Shown here: piece after piece, positions 54,689 through 63,788 of the stretch
Layout of the letters: each line of letters opens with the position of its first letter
Numbering within the stretch: position 1 is the first letter of the stretch
From: an uncultured Prevotellaceae bacterium
Lineage (GTDB): Bacteria > Bacteroidota > Bacteroidia > Bacteroidales > Bacteroidaceae
DNA: 64,000 bases
Assembly: GCA_900315075.1 (NCBI GenBank)
Contig: OMXV01000012.1
Coordinates: 16,867 to 80,866, forward strand
Reading direction: 5' to 3'
The notes under the pieces: model-generated
Told to the model about the DNA's origin: nothing
Databases searched by the model: none
Seen by the model: the letters and a program-made list of their open reading frames with translations, nothing else
Position numbers and translations under genes: made by a program

Positions 54689-55321
54689 ATGCCAGACAAG
54701 TTTCAACAATTGCTCGATATCACCGATGAACCTCTGAATCAGTCAGAGGAACACATCTGTGAGGTGTTGCAAGACCCGGAAACCGCTGAGGACTATGCGA
54801 TGATGGTACTTGCGGCACAAGCCTTTGAATCACAAAAAGGTGAGACAAAGGATGATGCTGCGCCTATATTTGAGATGCATAGCATTATCCAAAAAGCTAA
54901 ACAGAAGAGAATACGTCGTATAGCTGCCATCTTCCTTACGCTCTTTCTGATGTCTGGAATTGCTATCGCTGCTTTGTTGCCTGTATGGAAAGCAAAGAAA
55001 ACACCAACTCAACAAACTGAAACGGCGGCGAAAACGGAAACAGTTGTCGAGACAAAACAGCAGCCCTCTACAAATGAACCACAAGTAGAGCAACCTGCGG
55101 CATCTGTCATGGTCTTTAAAGACGAACCTCTTGAGTTTATCATGCAGACCGTGTGCAACTATTATCAGATGACCCTTGTATTCCAAAACGATGAAGTCAA
55201 ACAATTACGCTTGTATTTGAAATGGAACCGACATGATGACATCGACGTATTCCTAAACCGACTCTCACAGTTCGAGAAAATCAACGTAACAAGAAATGAT
55301 AATATCATTACAATTGAATGA
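54689..55321 (+). CDS. Compact anti-sigma-like membrane protein
   Basis: 210 residues. A cytoplasmic N-terminal part (1-72) is followed by one membrane helix (about 75-95, IAAIFLTLFLMSGIAIAALL), a threonine/glutamine-rich linker (about 100-140) and a small C-terminal domain (about 143-210: FKDEPLEFIMQTVCNYYQMT ... FEKINVTRNDNIITIE). That domain has the pattern of DUF4974/STN domains found at the ends of FecR-type anti-sigma factors. The FecR domain itself is missing, which makes this shorter than the usual 320-residue protein. Its place after the ECF sigma gene and before a gene for a protein with an STN domain suggests signalling between them (inference). Confidence 0.72.
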   Translation: MPDKFQQLLDITDEPLNQSEEHICEVLQDPETAEDYAMMVLAAQAFESQKGETKDDAAPIFEMHSIIQKAKQKRIRRIAAIFLTLFLMSGIAIAALLPVWKAKKTPTQQTETAAKTETVVETKQQPSTNEPQVEQPAASVMVFKDEPLEFIMQTVCNYYQMTLVFQNDEVKQLRLYLKWNRHDDIDVFLNRLSQFEKINVTRNDNIITIE

Positions 55322-55442
55322 GTTGTGGTGAGAAGTAAGAGGTAAGAGGTAAGGGGTAAGGGGTAAGAGATTACTCCTACTACCCAGATAAAGGTTTATA
55401 AAGAGCTATTAAAGAAAATACCATTGACGATATTATAAATGG

Positions 55443-55548
55443 GGTAATGTCCAAACTCCCAAACTCCTAACTTCTAACTTCTAACTTCTAACTTCTAACT
55501 TCTAACTTCTAACTTCTAACTTCTAACTTCTAACTCCTAACTTCTAAC
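55443..55548. repeat. TTCTAAC heptamer array upstream of the A2M gene
   Basis: GGTAATGTCCAAACTCC (55443-55459) is followed by about a dozen tandem TTCTAAC heptamers up to 20 bases before the ATG of the macroglobulin-like gene. A heptamer array of the same kind and the inverted 17-mer lie behind that gene. Confidence 0.9.
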
Positions 55549-55567
55549 CCCCCTATACATTTTCCCA

Positions 55568-58500
55568 ATGAAAAAAAATTTCCTCATTATCCTATCATAT
55601 TTCTGTCTGACAATGGCGAATGCGCAGACTGTCAGCCATGAATTCAACGATGTGTCATTGTCCGACGCCTTGCTCACACTCGACAATGATTGTGATACCA
55701 TCACCGTCAATTTCATCTACAACGAGTTGGAGGACTTCAAGGTGACGGCAGACATCCGCAATGTTTCCATCCTGCAAGCCGTAAAACAGGTTTGTGGTTA
55801 CTATCCCATGCGGATTACACAGTTGAATACAGATATCTTCGTGGAATGTACACAAAAAGATTCCATCAGGTTCATCGGTCAGGTGATCGACTCACACCGC
55901 CATCCAGTGCGCTTTGCCTCGGTCGTGCTCTTGTCTGCCGACCGCGATACACTGAACTATGGTCTTACCAATGCTGATGGTTATTTTGTCATTCCGTGCC
56001 CACAACGACAGGCTTTTGTCAAGGTGGCACATCTCACTTATAATATCTATGAGAAATTCTACAAGCACGATGATGTGGGGACCATCACATTGACTGAGGC
56101 TAACGTGAAATTGCCGACGACTGATGTCACTGCGGAAAAACCCGACGACCCTGCTCTACGTCGTAGTTATCATTCCCTATGGCGACAGGTCTATAAACAT
56201 TCTGTGGCCGACCTGCCACGTAGTCAGTTGGAGGTGCTAAACACCATCAAGACAAAGGCCAGACTGGAGAATTACTATGGCATGATGATGACGGCGGAAT
56301 TGGTGAGGGCTTCCATCGTCAGGGAACTGGAACCCGACTCCCTGCCGGGTCTCGTCCAGGAAATCATGAAAGAGGAAAAAATGGCCGAGACTAGAAATCC
56401 GCTGCTTGCCACGGCGTATCAGGTTGTCTTACTCAACATGCCGCCAGTGAAGGGCATTGATGCCGAACAGTTCGAACCCTATCGTGAGAAAGTCATGGCA
56501 AACGTTGACTTGTTGTCTGCCAATAAGGCGGAGGCGTTTAGTCCACTCGTATCCATGGGCGACGACAGCAAAATCTTTGGTAATGACCTGCTCTCGGTGG
56601 TGGGCATGCAGACGGGAAACTATCAATTGCTGCATGATTATTATGGCAAGGCGGGCAACAGAAAGGCTGAGATGCTGACAGCATTGTGGATGCTCGACAA
56701 AGATTACTATGATGCTCATGGAGGTATCATCCTCGACAAATATAATCATTATTTGGCACAACTCGATTCACTATGCACGCAATATGCCGACCTGCCGGAA
56801 TGCGGCGAGATAGCACTCGTGAGATATAAGGCCATGTGTGAGAAAAAAGATATTACCGTGCAGGAGAAAGTACAGTATATCGACGCTGCTTTGCAACAGT
56901 GGGGGAAGTGGAGAAATGCTAATGAACTGCGAAATGAACGGGCTGAACTCTCTGATCCGATGATGAACATTGAATTTGGAGAAGATAGACTATTGCCAGA
57001 CTCTTCGCGGGTCATCCATTTCCATAAAGTGAGAAATGTGAAGGATGTCACGCTAAAAGTTTCAAGACTGAATGTCTCGCAAACAACATATTATGGAAAT
57101 CTGCATGGCCAATTGAACGCCTATCAATACAAACGATTAATGGAAGCAACCAATCCTGACGAAGTGGCAACATATACGAGGAAAATCAATATCCCCAATG
57201 AGTTTGATTTTGTGGAGGACAGTCTGTTGTTGCCGGGATTGCCGGCAGGACGGTATCTGGCTGAGTTCTATTCGGAAGAATGTGCCTTCGACACACTACG
57301 TTATCAATTTGCGGTGAGCGATGTGTTCCTGCTCGTGGAACCTCTTCCTCAAAAGATGGCGAGAGTTGTTGTGGTCAGCGGTTCTACAGGGCAGCCGTTG
57401 CCAGGGGCTAAAGTGATTGTAGCCAAAAGGGGAAGACGCGATACATCCTATCCTGCTTATACAGCCGATGAGAAAGGGGAATTGGTGCTCAACACAAAAC
57501 ATGTTGATGGTTTTTATCCCTCTGTGAAGGGTGATGATTTCGCCCCTAAAACCTCGTATGATTCATACAATCCTTTCAGTTATACAATAAAAGGCAAGGA
57601 GAAGGTCATCAATGTCTATACCGACCGCTCCATCTATCGCCCAGGACAGACTGTACACGTGGCAATGGTGGCATTTAAGAATAAGAACAACAGGGAAATC
57701 AACTCTTTGAATAAGAAACAGTTGACTCTTCGTGTCATCGACCCCAATTATAGTCACGTTACAGATACGACATTGGTCACCGATGAGTATGGCACGGCAT
57801 CGTTCTCCTTCGACATTCCAACCGACAGAGTCAATGGCAATTATCGTATTTCCGTTTTTATAGGAAAAAGATGCTACAGTTCTGAGACATTCAGAGTTGA
57901 GGAATACAAGATTCCTACCTTCAGTGTGGAATTGGCTACCATGGCAAAGGCTGAGATCGTAGGCGACACTATTTTGCTGCCAGGCTATGCGAAGGCTTTC
58001 TCGGGCGCAAAGGTAACACAGGCGCAGGTGCGTTATACCGTCGAGCAAAAAAGAGGACTGATACGTAGTTATTTGGGGAATGGAACGGAAGTCCTCTCGG
58101 ATACGATACAGACGGATGCAGACGGTGGGTTCAAGGTCAAAATACCTATTGTGGTGCCCAAGGTGGAGGATGCAGAAAACCAATGGTCGTTCCGTGTCAA
58201 GGCTGTGGTCACCGACATGGGAGGGGAGTCGCATGAGGTGGAACAGATTATCACGATGAAAGACAAAGAGAGACTTTTCAATATCTCATTACCTGAAACG
58301 AAAGTGGAGATAGGAAAGCCGGTGACTGTTACCTTCCAGTTGAAGAATCGGTGGGAAGAACCTATTGACACTTTAGTAACGTATTTTGTGGATAAATCTG
58401 TGAATAAGCAAACAGCCAAGTCCAATACACCGATACAACTCGCTGAGTGTGAGGCATTAAGACTGTCTGGCGTTCATACCCTATATGCCATTTGTGAGGG

Positions 58501-61500
58501 AGATACCACAAAAATATCGTTCTATGTCGTCAATTACGATGATGTGAGGCCGGGAACTTATACACGCGAGTGCTTCGCACAGAGTGCCACAAGGTTCCCT
58601 GATGATGGAGGAGAGGTGCGTATCCAATTGGGTACGTCGATGAAAGATGTCTATGTGGTTTATGATATCTTTGCCGATGACAAACATTTGGAGGGTGGCG
58701 CATTCACTCTCAGCGACCAGATGTATAACCGTAAATTTGTCTATCAACCAGAATATGGGGCTGGCGTGTGTCTCACTTTCGCTTTTGTAAAAGATGGTAT
58801 CATCTATACGGAGAAAGCAATTATCGATGCTCCTGAGAAGGACCACAGTTTGCAAATGAAATGGGAGACATTCCGTGACCGACTTACACCGGGACAGAAA
58901 GAGGAATGGACTTTAAACATCACCCATCCCGATGGTACGCCTGCCAAAGCTCAGATGCTCTCTGTGCTCTATGATGCGGCACTCGACAAAATCAAGGAAC
59001 ATGACTGGTGGTCTAAAAGCCAGATGTTAGGATTCCGCGCGTCAAGTACCAAATGGTGTTATGACCGTGTCAATAATCTGTCGGGAAGAATGATTACTAA
59101 GGTGAAGGTGCGGAAATCTGTCAAACCATTGGTATTCAGCCATTTCAACTACGACTTGTTGACCATGCGGGCCAATGAAACGACATTGGCAGAGATTGCT
59201 AAGGTCTCGAAAGTAATGAGCAAAGGAAAACGTGGTAAGGGAAAAAGAGGACATCTCATGGGATTGGTCGTTGATGAGGATGGCGAACCGATAATCGGCG
59301 CTTCTGTCATACTCGGTCATTCAAAAAGAGGGGCTGTCACGAATATTGATGGAGAATTTGAATTAGCGAATGCTGATGATGCCTATGTCACGGTATCTTA
59401 CGTCGGATATGTTTCGAAAACTGTCTGGATAGCAAAGGGACGATATGAGGTAATCGAACTCGACGAAGACTACAATAGTTTGGAAGAGGTTGTGGTCGTG
59501 GGATATGGAACACAGAAAAAATCGAGACTTACTGGACGTGTCTCGGGTGTGAAAGTGACTGCTGAACCCGTCAGAATCCGAGGCGCAGTAAGCGATGTGA
59601 AGGGTGTGGCTCCATTGTATGTGGTTGACGGAGTAGTCGTCGATGATATCAGTGCCTATAGCGACAGGATTGCCTCTATCTCTATTTTGAAAGATGCATC
59701 GGCTACGACTATTTATGGTGCCAGAGCCAGTAATGGGGTGGTCATCATCTCCACCAACGGAACGCCTATTACCAATGCTCTCCAAGAGATAGAAAAGCAG
59801 ATGACGGCTTCGCCTGCTACGCAAATGCCCGTACGTGAGAATTTGACAGAAACGGCATTCTTCTATCCTTCGTTGATGTCTTCCGACGATGGGCAGATGA
59901 AACTGCAGTTCACATTGCCTGAGTCAGTCACCACATGGCGGTTCCTCGGATTGGCGCACGACCAGGACATGAATATGGGTACAATGGATTGTAAGGTGGT
60001 TGCACAAAAGGAGGTGATGGTACAACCCAATGTGTCGCGATTCGTCCGTAAAGGCGACAATGCTACCATCGTGGCAAGAATTTCCAACATCACAGAGACA
60101 CCCCGTCAAGGTGTTGCCGAAATGGTGCTCTCTGATGCGGAAACGGGAAAAGTGGTTTATTCTGAGAAACAGAATTTCAATGTCGATGGCAATGCCACAA
60201 CTTCGGTGCCATTCAATTTCAAACCCGATGACAACAGCGATATGCTAATATGCCGCACCGTCGTCAGTGGTGACAATTTCTCGGATGGTGAACAACGGTA
60301 TCTTCCTGTCCTTCCCGACTGTGAATTGACTTTCGATACGTATGTGATTACCCAACATTCTCCCGGACAGAAAGTGGTCGATGTGGACAGTATGATGATG
60401 GGCAGTTCCTATAATAGCAGGAAACTCATGGTGGAATATACCGAAAACCCGTCATGGTTGATGGTTCTTGCGATGCCAACCTATACCGCGCGTCCGAAAG
60501 ACAATGCTATATCTCAGGTGGTGGCTCTATATACGAATATGGTGGGAGGAAGCATCATGAATGCCTCGCCAATGATGATGCAAACACTGAGACAGTGGAG
60601 TGGGGACGAGACATCCCAAATACCTTTCCTCAGCGAACTGGAAAAGAATGAGGATATGCAAGACATGCTGCTCAGTGAGACACCATGGATGCTCAACGCG
60701 AAGTCAGAGGCTTCGATGAGAAGAAACCTGTTGAAATTCTTCGACCAGGAGACCATGAGAATGCGTGTCAGCAATGCCAAGACACGGTTGAAAGCGCTCC
60801 AGTGCCCCGATGGGGGATGGGCATGGTGGAAAGGCATGCACAGTTCGGAATATGCCACCCTGGCGGTGATGGAAATCCTTGCTCGTATGAATGCTAATCT
60901 TTCTTCTTCTTTGTCGTTGTCAGGTGCCAGGTACGATGTTGAGCAGATGATGAAGATGGGTATGCAGTATTTAGACAATATTGCGGTCGAACAGGTGTTT
61001 GAGATGAAGGAGAGAGAAAAGGGCCTTGTCGCAGAAAACAAAAAACCGCGGGGCACAAGAAATGCGACCATCCTCATTCCTGACGAGGAACTATTACATT
61101 ATTTATATATATCTTCTCTGTATGACAACCATCCCGGAAGTGATGTCCAGGATGCCAGAAGATACTTGATGAATTATGTGAAAGGCAAAAACCTCGACCT
61201 CACCATCTATGGCAAGGCGGTATTTGCTGTCATCATGGCCAAAGAGGGACAGAAAGAGAAAGCTCATGAATATCTGAAGAGTCTTAAAGAATATGCTGTC
61301 AAATCCTCGGACAAAGGGATGTATTTCGATACGCCCAAAGCCATGTACTCTTGGTGTGACTATCGTATCCCAACGGTGACCATGGCCATCGAGGCTATTC
61401 AGTTGGTGGAACCCGAGGACAATGAGTCGGTAGAACTGATGAGAAGATGGTTGCTAAGCCAGAAACGTGTGCAGCAGTGGGATAATGAGATAGATGCCGT

Positions 61501-62128
61501 TGATGCTATACAGGCGTTCTTTGGTGACAATCAGAAGGAGATGGAGGCTCGACTGAAGACGGGCAGTCCTGCAACAATCACTCTTGGAGGAAAGACACTC
61601 AACAATGAAACACCCATCTCGGGGCTTGGATATGCTAAAATGGTGGTGACTGATTCTGTATCTGGAAAGCTGTGCTTCGACAAGAAAACAACGGGGACAT
61701 CATGGGCTTCAGTGGCCACACAGTCGATGCGGCGTATGGCCGACATAGGCGATGCCTCGACGGGCATGACCGTGAAAAGGGAAATCCTCAGTGACAACGC
61801 GACGCTGAAGGTTGGCGACAAGGTAAGAGTTCGTATCACCATCGAGGCTGAGCAGGACTACGACTTTGTGCAGATTACTGACAAGCGTGCGGCATGTATG
61901 GAGCCGGTGAATATCCTTAGTGGTTATCGGAATGGTTGCTATCAGGTGCAAAAGGATAACGTCACACAGTATTTCTTCTCACGCTTGAGAAAGGGAACTA
62001 CCACACTCGAAACAGAATACTATATCGACCGCTCCGGTCAATACGAGACTGGCACTTGCACGGCACAGTGTGCCTATTCTCCTGCCTTCTCCGCCCGTAC
62101 GGGTTCCATCACAATCAAAGTGGAGTGA
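55568..62128 (+). CDS. Alpha-2-macroglobulin-like protein with STN and TonB-plug domains
   Basis: 2186 residues with signal peptide MKKNFLIILSYFCLTMANA. Residues about 25-95 form an STN (secretin/TonB N-terminal) domain and 99-175 a carboxypeptidase-D-like domain. The macroglobulin part includes an MG2 domain at about 680-790 (VYTDRSIYRPGQTVHVAMVAF). Residues about 1228-1303 are a second carboxypeptidase-D-like domain (GLVVDEDGEPIIGASVILG). It is followed by a short TonB-receptor plug (about 1304-1397: EEVVVVGYGTQKKS, LYVVDGVVVDD, SISILKDASATTIYGARASNG). The A2M core resumes at about 1428 (TLPESVTTWRFLGLAHDQD), with a helical domain near 1740 (CPDGGWAWWKG) where no C-x-E-Q thioester is visible. 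No beta-barrel is present. It is probably anchored at or beyond the outer membrane. It likely forms an operon with the sigma and anti-sigma genes. Confidence 0.82.
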   Translation: MKKNFLIILSYFCLTMANAQTVSHEFNDVSLSDALLTLDNDCDTITVNFIYNELEDFKVTADIRNVSILQAVKQVCGYYPMRITQLNTDIFVECTQKDSIRFIGQVIDSHRHPVRFASVVLLSADRDTLNYGLTNADGYFVIPCPQRQAFVKVAHLTYNIYEKFYKHDDVGTITLTEANVKLPTTDVTAEKPDDPALRRSYHSLWRQVYKHSVADLPRSQLEVLNTIKTKARLENYYGMMMTAELVRASIVRELEPDSLPGLVQEIMKEEKMAETRNPLLATAYQVVLLNMPPVKGIDAEQFEPYREKVMANVDLLSANKAEAFSPLVSMGDDSKIFGNDLLSVVGMQTGNYQLLHDYYGKAGNRKAEMLTALWMLDKDYYDAHGGIILDKYNHYLAQLDSLCTQYADLPECGEIALVRYKAMCEKKDITVQEKVQYIDAALQQWGKWRNANELRNERAELSDPMMNIEFGEDRLLPDSSRVIHFHKVRNVKDVTLKVSRLNVSQTTYYGNLHGQLNAYQYKRLMEATNPDEVATYTRKINIPNEFDFVEDSLLLPGLPAGRYLAEFYSEECAFDTLRYQFAVSDVFLLVEPLPQKMARVVVVSGSTGQPLPGAKVIVAKRGRRDTSYPAYTADEKGELVLNTKHVDGFYPSVKGDDFAPKTSYDSYNPFSYTIKGKEKVINVYTDRSIYRPGQTVHVAMVAFKNKNNREINSLNKKQLTLRVIDPNYSHVTDTTLVTDEYGTASFSFDIPTDRVNGNYRISVFIGKRCYSSETFRVEEYKIPTFSVELATMAKAEIVGDTILLPGYAKAFSGAKVTQAQVRYTVEQKRGLIRSYLGNGTEVLSDTIQTDADGGFKVKIPIVVPKVEDAENQWSFRVKAVVTDMGGESHEVEQIITMKDKERLFNISLPETKVEIGKPVTVTFQLKNRWEEPIDTLVTYFVDKSVNKQTAKSNTPIQLAECEALRLSGVHTLYAICEGDTTKISFYVVNYDDVRPGTYTRECFAQSATRFPDDGGEVRIQLGTSMKDVYVVYDIFADDKHLEGGAFTLSDQMYNRKFVYQPEYGAGVCLTFAFVKDGIIYTEKAIIDAPEKDHSLQMKWETFRDRLTPGQKEEWTLNITHPDGTPAKAQMLSVLYDAALDKIKEHDWWSKSQMLGFRASSTKWCYDRVNNLSGRMITKVKVRKSVKPLVFSHFNYDLLTMRANETTLAEIAKVSKVMSKGKRGKGKRGHLMGLVVDEDGEPIIGASVILGHSKRGAVTNIDGEFELANADDAYVTVSYVGYVSKTVWIAKGRYEVIELDEDYNSLEEVVVVGYGTQKKSRLTGRVSGVKVTAEPVRIRGAVSDVKGVAPLYVVDGVVVDDISAYSDRIASISILKDASATTIYGARASNGVVIISTNGTPITNALQEIEKQMTASPATQMPVRENLTETAFFYPSLMSSDDGQMKLQFTLPESVTTWRFLGLAHDQDMNMGTMDCKVVAQKEVMVQPNVSRFVRKGDNATIVARISNITETPRQGVAEMVLSDAETGKVVYSEKQNFNVDGNATTSVPFNFKPDDNSDMLICRTVVSGDNFSDGEQRYLPVLPDCELTFDTYVITQHSPGQKVVDVDSMMMGSSYNSRKLMVEYTENPSWLMVLAMPTYTARPKDNAISQVVALYTNMVGGSIMNASPMMMQTLRQWSGDETSQIPFLSELEKNEDMQDMLLSETPWMLNAKSEASMRRNLLKFFDQETMRMRVSNAKTRLKALQCPDGGWAWWKGMHSSEYATLAVMEILARMNANLSSSLSLSGARYDVEQMMKMGMQYLDNIAVEQVFEMKEREKGLVAENKKPRGTRNATILIPDEELLHYLYISSLYDNHPGSDVQDARRYLMNYVKGKNLDLTIYGKAVFAVIMAKEGQKEKAHEYLKSLKEYAVKSSDKGMYFDTPKAMYSWCDYRIPTVTMAIEAIQLVEPEDNESVELMRRWLLSQKRVQQWDNEIDAVDAIQAFFGDNQKEMEARLKTGSPATITLGGKTLNNETPISGLGYAKMVVTDSVSGKLCFDKKTTGTSWASVATQSMRRMADIGDASTGMTVKREILSDNATLKVGDKVRVRITIEAEQDYDFVQITDKRAACMEPVNILSGYRNGCYQVQKDNVTQYFFSRLRKGTTTLETEYYIDRSGQYETGTCTAQCAYSPAFSARTGSITIKVE

Positions 62129-62164
62129 TGTTTTTGGGGAGGAGTTTGGAAGCTTGGGAGTTTA

Positions 62165-62316
62165 GGAGTTTGGACATTACCACAGTCACTTCTAACTCCT
62201 AACTTCTAACTTCTAACTTCTAACTTCTAACTTCTAACTTTTAACTTCTAACTTCTAACTTCTAACTTTTAACTTCTAACTCCTAACTTCTAACTTCTAA
62301 CTTCTAACTCCTAACT
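62165..62316. repeat. Inverted 17-mer and TTCTAAC array behind the A2M gene
   Basis: GGAGTTTGGACATTACC (62165-62181) is the exact reverse complement of 55443-55459. It is followed by about seventeen heptamers TTCTAAC with a few TTTTAAC and TCCTAAC variants (62188-62316). The heptamers have the same orientation as in the upstream array. Confidence 0.9.
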
Positions 62317-62348
62317 ATAATACACCTCTCACCCCTAATAAAGCAACA

Positions 62349-62376
62349 ATCCCAATCCTCGGTTGAGGATTGGGAT
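62349..62376 (-). terminator. Terminator of rplU-rpmA
   Basis: ATCCCAATCCTC (62349-62360) pairs perfectly with GAGGATTGGGAT (62365-62376) around a four-base loop. It lies 32 bases beyond the rpmA stop; read on the minus strand, a T-rich stretch follows. Confidence 0.75.
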
Positions 62377-62408
62377 GCTGTGTTTGTTTGGAATAGTTGT
62401 TTTATTGT

Positions 62409-62678
62409 TTATGCCTCGCTTTGAGTCTCAGGTATTACAGATACCACGCTCTTGTCGCGGGCTCCTTTGTGGAACTGTACCACACCGTCTACAAGTGCAA
62501 ACAGGGTGTCGTCCTTACCAATACCTACATTCTCACCGGGATTGTGCTTTGTACCACGCTGGCGAACGATAATGTTGCCGGCAACACATTTCTGGCCACC
62601 CCAGATCTTAACTCCTAATCTTTGCGCAGCTGACTCGCGGCCGTTCTTAGAACTACCTACACCTTTTTTATGTGCCAT
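62409..62678 (-). CDS. rpmA: 50S ribosomal protein L27
   Basis: 89 residues starting [16 protein letters not shown], with the L27 hallmark segments [21 protein letters not shown] and the typical glycine/histidine-rich N-terminus that reaches toward the peptidyl-transferase centre. It lies 20 bases downstream of rplU, the normal bacterial arrangement. Confidence 0.97.
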   Translation of the reverse strand: MAHKKGVGSSKNGRESAAQRLGVKIWGGQKCVAGNIIVRQRGTKHNPGENVGIGKDDTLFALVDGVVQFHKGARDKSVVSVIPETQSEA

Positions 62679-62698
62679 TAATAAGTCCTCCTACAAAT

Positions 62699-63016
62699 TT
62701 AACCGATTACTGATTTGATCTCCACACGGGTGTACTGGGCACGATGTCCATTCTTCTTGCGAGAGTCCTTACGACGCTTCATCTTGAACACGATGACCTT
62801 GTCACCTTTTACCAGAGGATCCAAAACCTCACACACTACTTTAGCACCCTCTACGGTTGGGGCACCTACAGTCACTGCACCGTCATTATCTACGAGCAGC
62901 ACTTTCTCAAACTCAACAGTCTGGCCTTGCTCAGCATCCTTGATGTGATGAACAAACAGTTTCATGCCTTGCTCTGCCTTGAACTGCTGACCGTTGATCT
63001 CTACAATTGCGTACAT
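62699..63016 (-). CDS. rplU: 50S ribosomal protein L21
   Basis: 105 residues starting [20 protein letters not shown], the standard L21 length and N-terminus. The C-terminal [20 protein letters not shown] is the rRNA-binding part. It is first gene of the rplU-rpmA operon; a promoter box lies about 86 bases upstream. Confidence 0.97.
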   Translation of the reverse strand: MYAIVEINGQQFKAEQGMKLFVHHIKDAEQGQTVEFEKVLLVDNDGAVTVGAPTVEGAKVVCEVLDPLVKGDKVIVFKMKRRKDSRKKNGHRAQYTRVEIKSVIG

Positions 63017-63101
63017 TTATTTTTATTGTATAACGGGTTTTTCCGCAAGGCGGTTAGCATCGTGCCAACGCTTATTTGAGCCTCCACGGACTAAATCGGC
63101 T
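63017..63101 (-). promoter_or_regulatory. rplU leader with small hairpin
   Basis: The roughly 80-nt leader contains the stem CCGC-CTT-GCGG (plus-strand 63044-63054) followed by an A-run. It could be a ribosomal-protein leader, but I cannot match a known motif. Confidence 0.3.
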
Positions 63102-63110
63102 GCAAAATTA
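63102..63110 (-). promoter_or_regulatory. -7 promoter box of rplU-rpmA
   Basis: GCAAAATTA on the plus strand reads TAATTTTGC on the minus strand, matching TAnnTTTGC. Confidence 0.65.
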
Positions 63111-63202
63111 CTACTTTTTATCCGAATATTTGATATACCACATTGTTAAAACCTATAGATTTAGCAGATTTTAACAAACAAATGGCTCAATCATGACGGT
63201 TG

Positions 63203-63228
63203 AGTTGACGAGTAAACGAGTTGACAAG
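63203..63228. repeat. GAGTTGACGAGTAAACGAGTTGACAAG unit
   Basis: A single unit of the repeat family seen at 53893-54121. The rest of the gap 63111-63418 shows only the promoter box at 63309. Confidence 0.6.
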
Positions 63229-63308
63229 ATATATGTTTTCCCCTAACAGGCATCTTCCGGTATCAAAGATATTTGTACATTAACTGGTGATTATCCAAAT
63301 AATTTGAG

Positions 63309-63317
63309 TACTTTTGC
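63309..63317 (+). promoter_or_regulatory. -7 promoter box before the small secreted protein
   Basis: TACTTTTGC fits TAnnTTTGC. It lies about 100 bases before the ATG at 63419. Confidence 0.55.
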
Positions 63318-63418
63318 AGCCGAATTGCATTTTTATGTCTCGATTATGATGTTAGAGCCTCATAAAATTGTGCAAATATTGTAGTTTTTTTGGATTGTAT
63401 AAACTCATCAATAATCAT

Positions 63419-63788
63419 ATGCTCATGCGGAAATTTTTACTTTTTGCGGCTGCCGCTATCTTGTTTGGTGTAATGCCCATTCAGGCACAAGGTCAGGCAG
63501 AAGATTTTATCGTCCCACCAAAAATGTTGGTTCAGAACGACTGTTGAAGTTACAAAGAGTGCTACAACCGATGAGACTTTCAATGTGAAAGGTCTCCAGT
63601 TAGTGCAGGCACTCATTGCACAGAATTTCCGACAGAATCCGACGGGCATCGTCGCCATTGAGAATGGAAATTCTAAGCTTGGAAATGATGCCGGTTCATG
63701 GTATTCCCTTGATGGCCGGAAATTATCTGGCAGACCGACCCAGAAGGGTATTTATATCAATAGCGGAAGGAAAATTTACATTAAGTAA
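63419..63788 (+). pseudogene. Frameshifted small secreted protein
   Basis: ATG 63419 opens a signal peptide (MLMRKFLLFAAAAILFGV ... PIQAQ), but the frame stops at TGA 63545 after 42 codons. From 63540 another frame (TVEVTKSATTDETFNVKG ...) continues without a stop to TAA 63788. It ends in SWYSLDGRKLS ... GIYINSGRKIYIK, the C-terminal tail found in three other secreted proteins of the window. Signal peptide and tail thus belong to one gene broken by a frameshift or small deletion near 63535-63545. A sequencing error is possible. Confidence 0.6.

Noticed and set aside
55465-55548. CRISPR or origin iterons
   Set aside because: Seven-base perfect tandem repeats without spacers, and no DnaA or replication gene in the window.
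60780-60860. Thioester site of an active macroglobulin
   Set aside because: The candidate segment reads CPDGGWAWWKG; no C-x-E-Q motif is seen, so a covalent trap is not supported.
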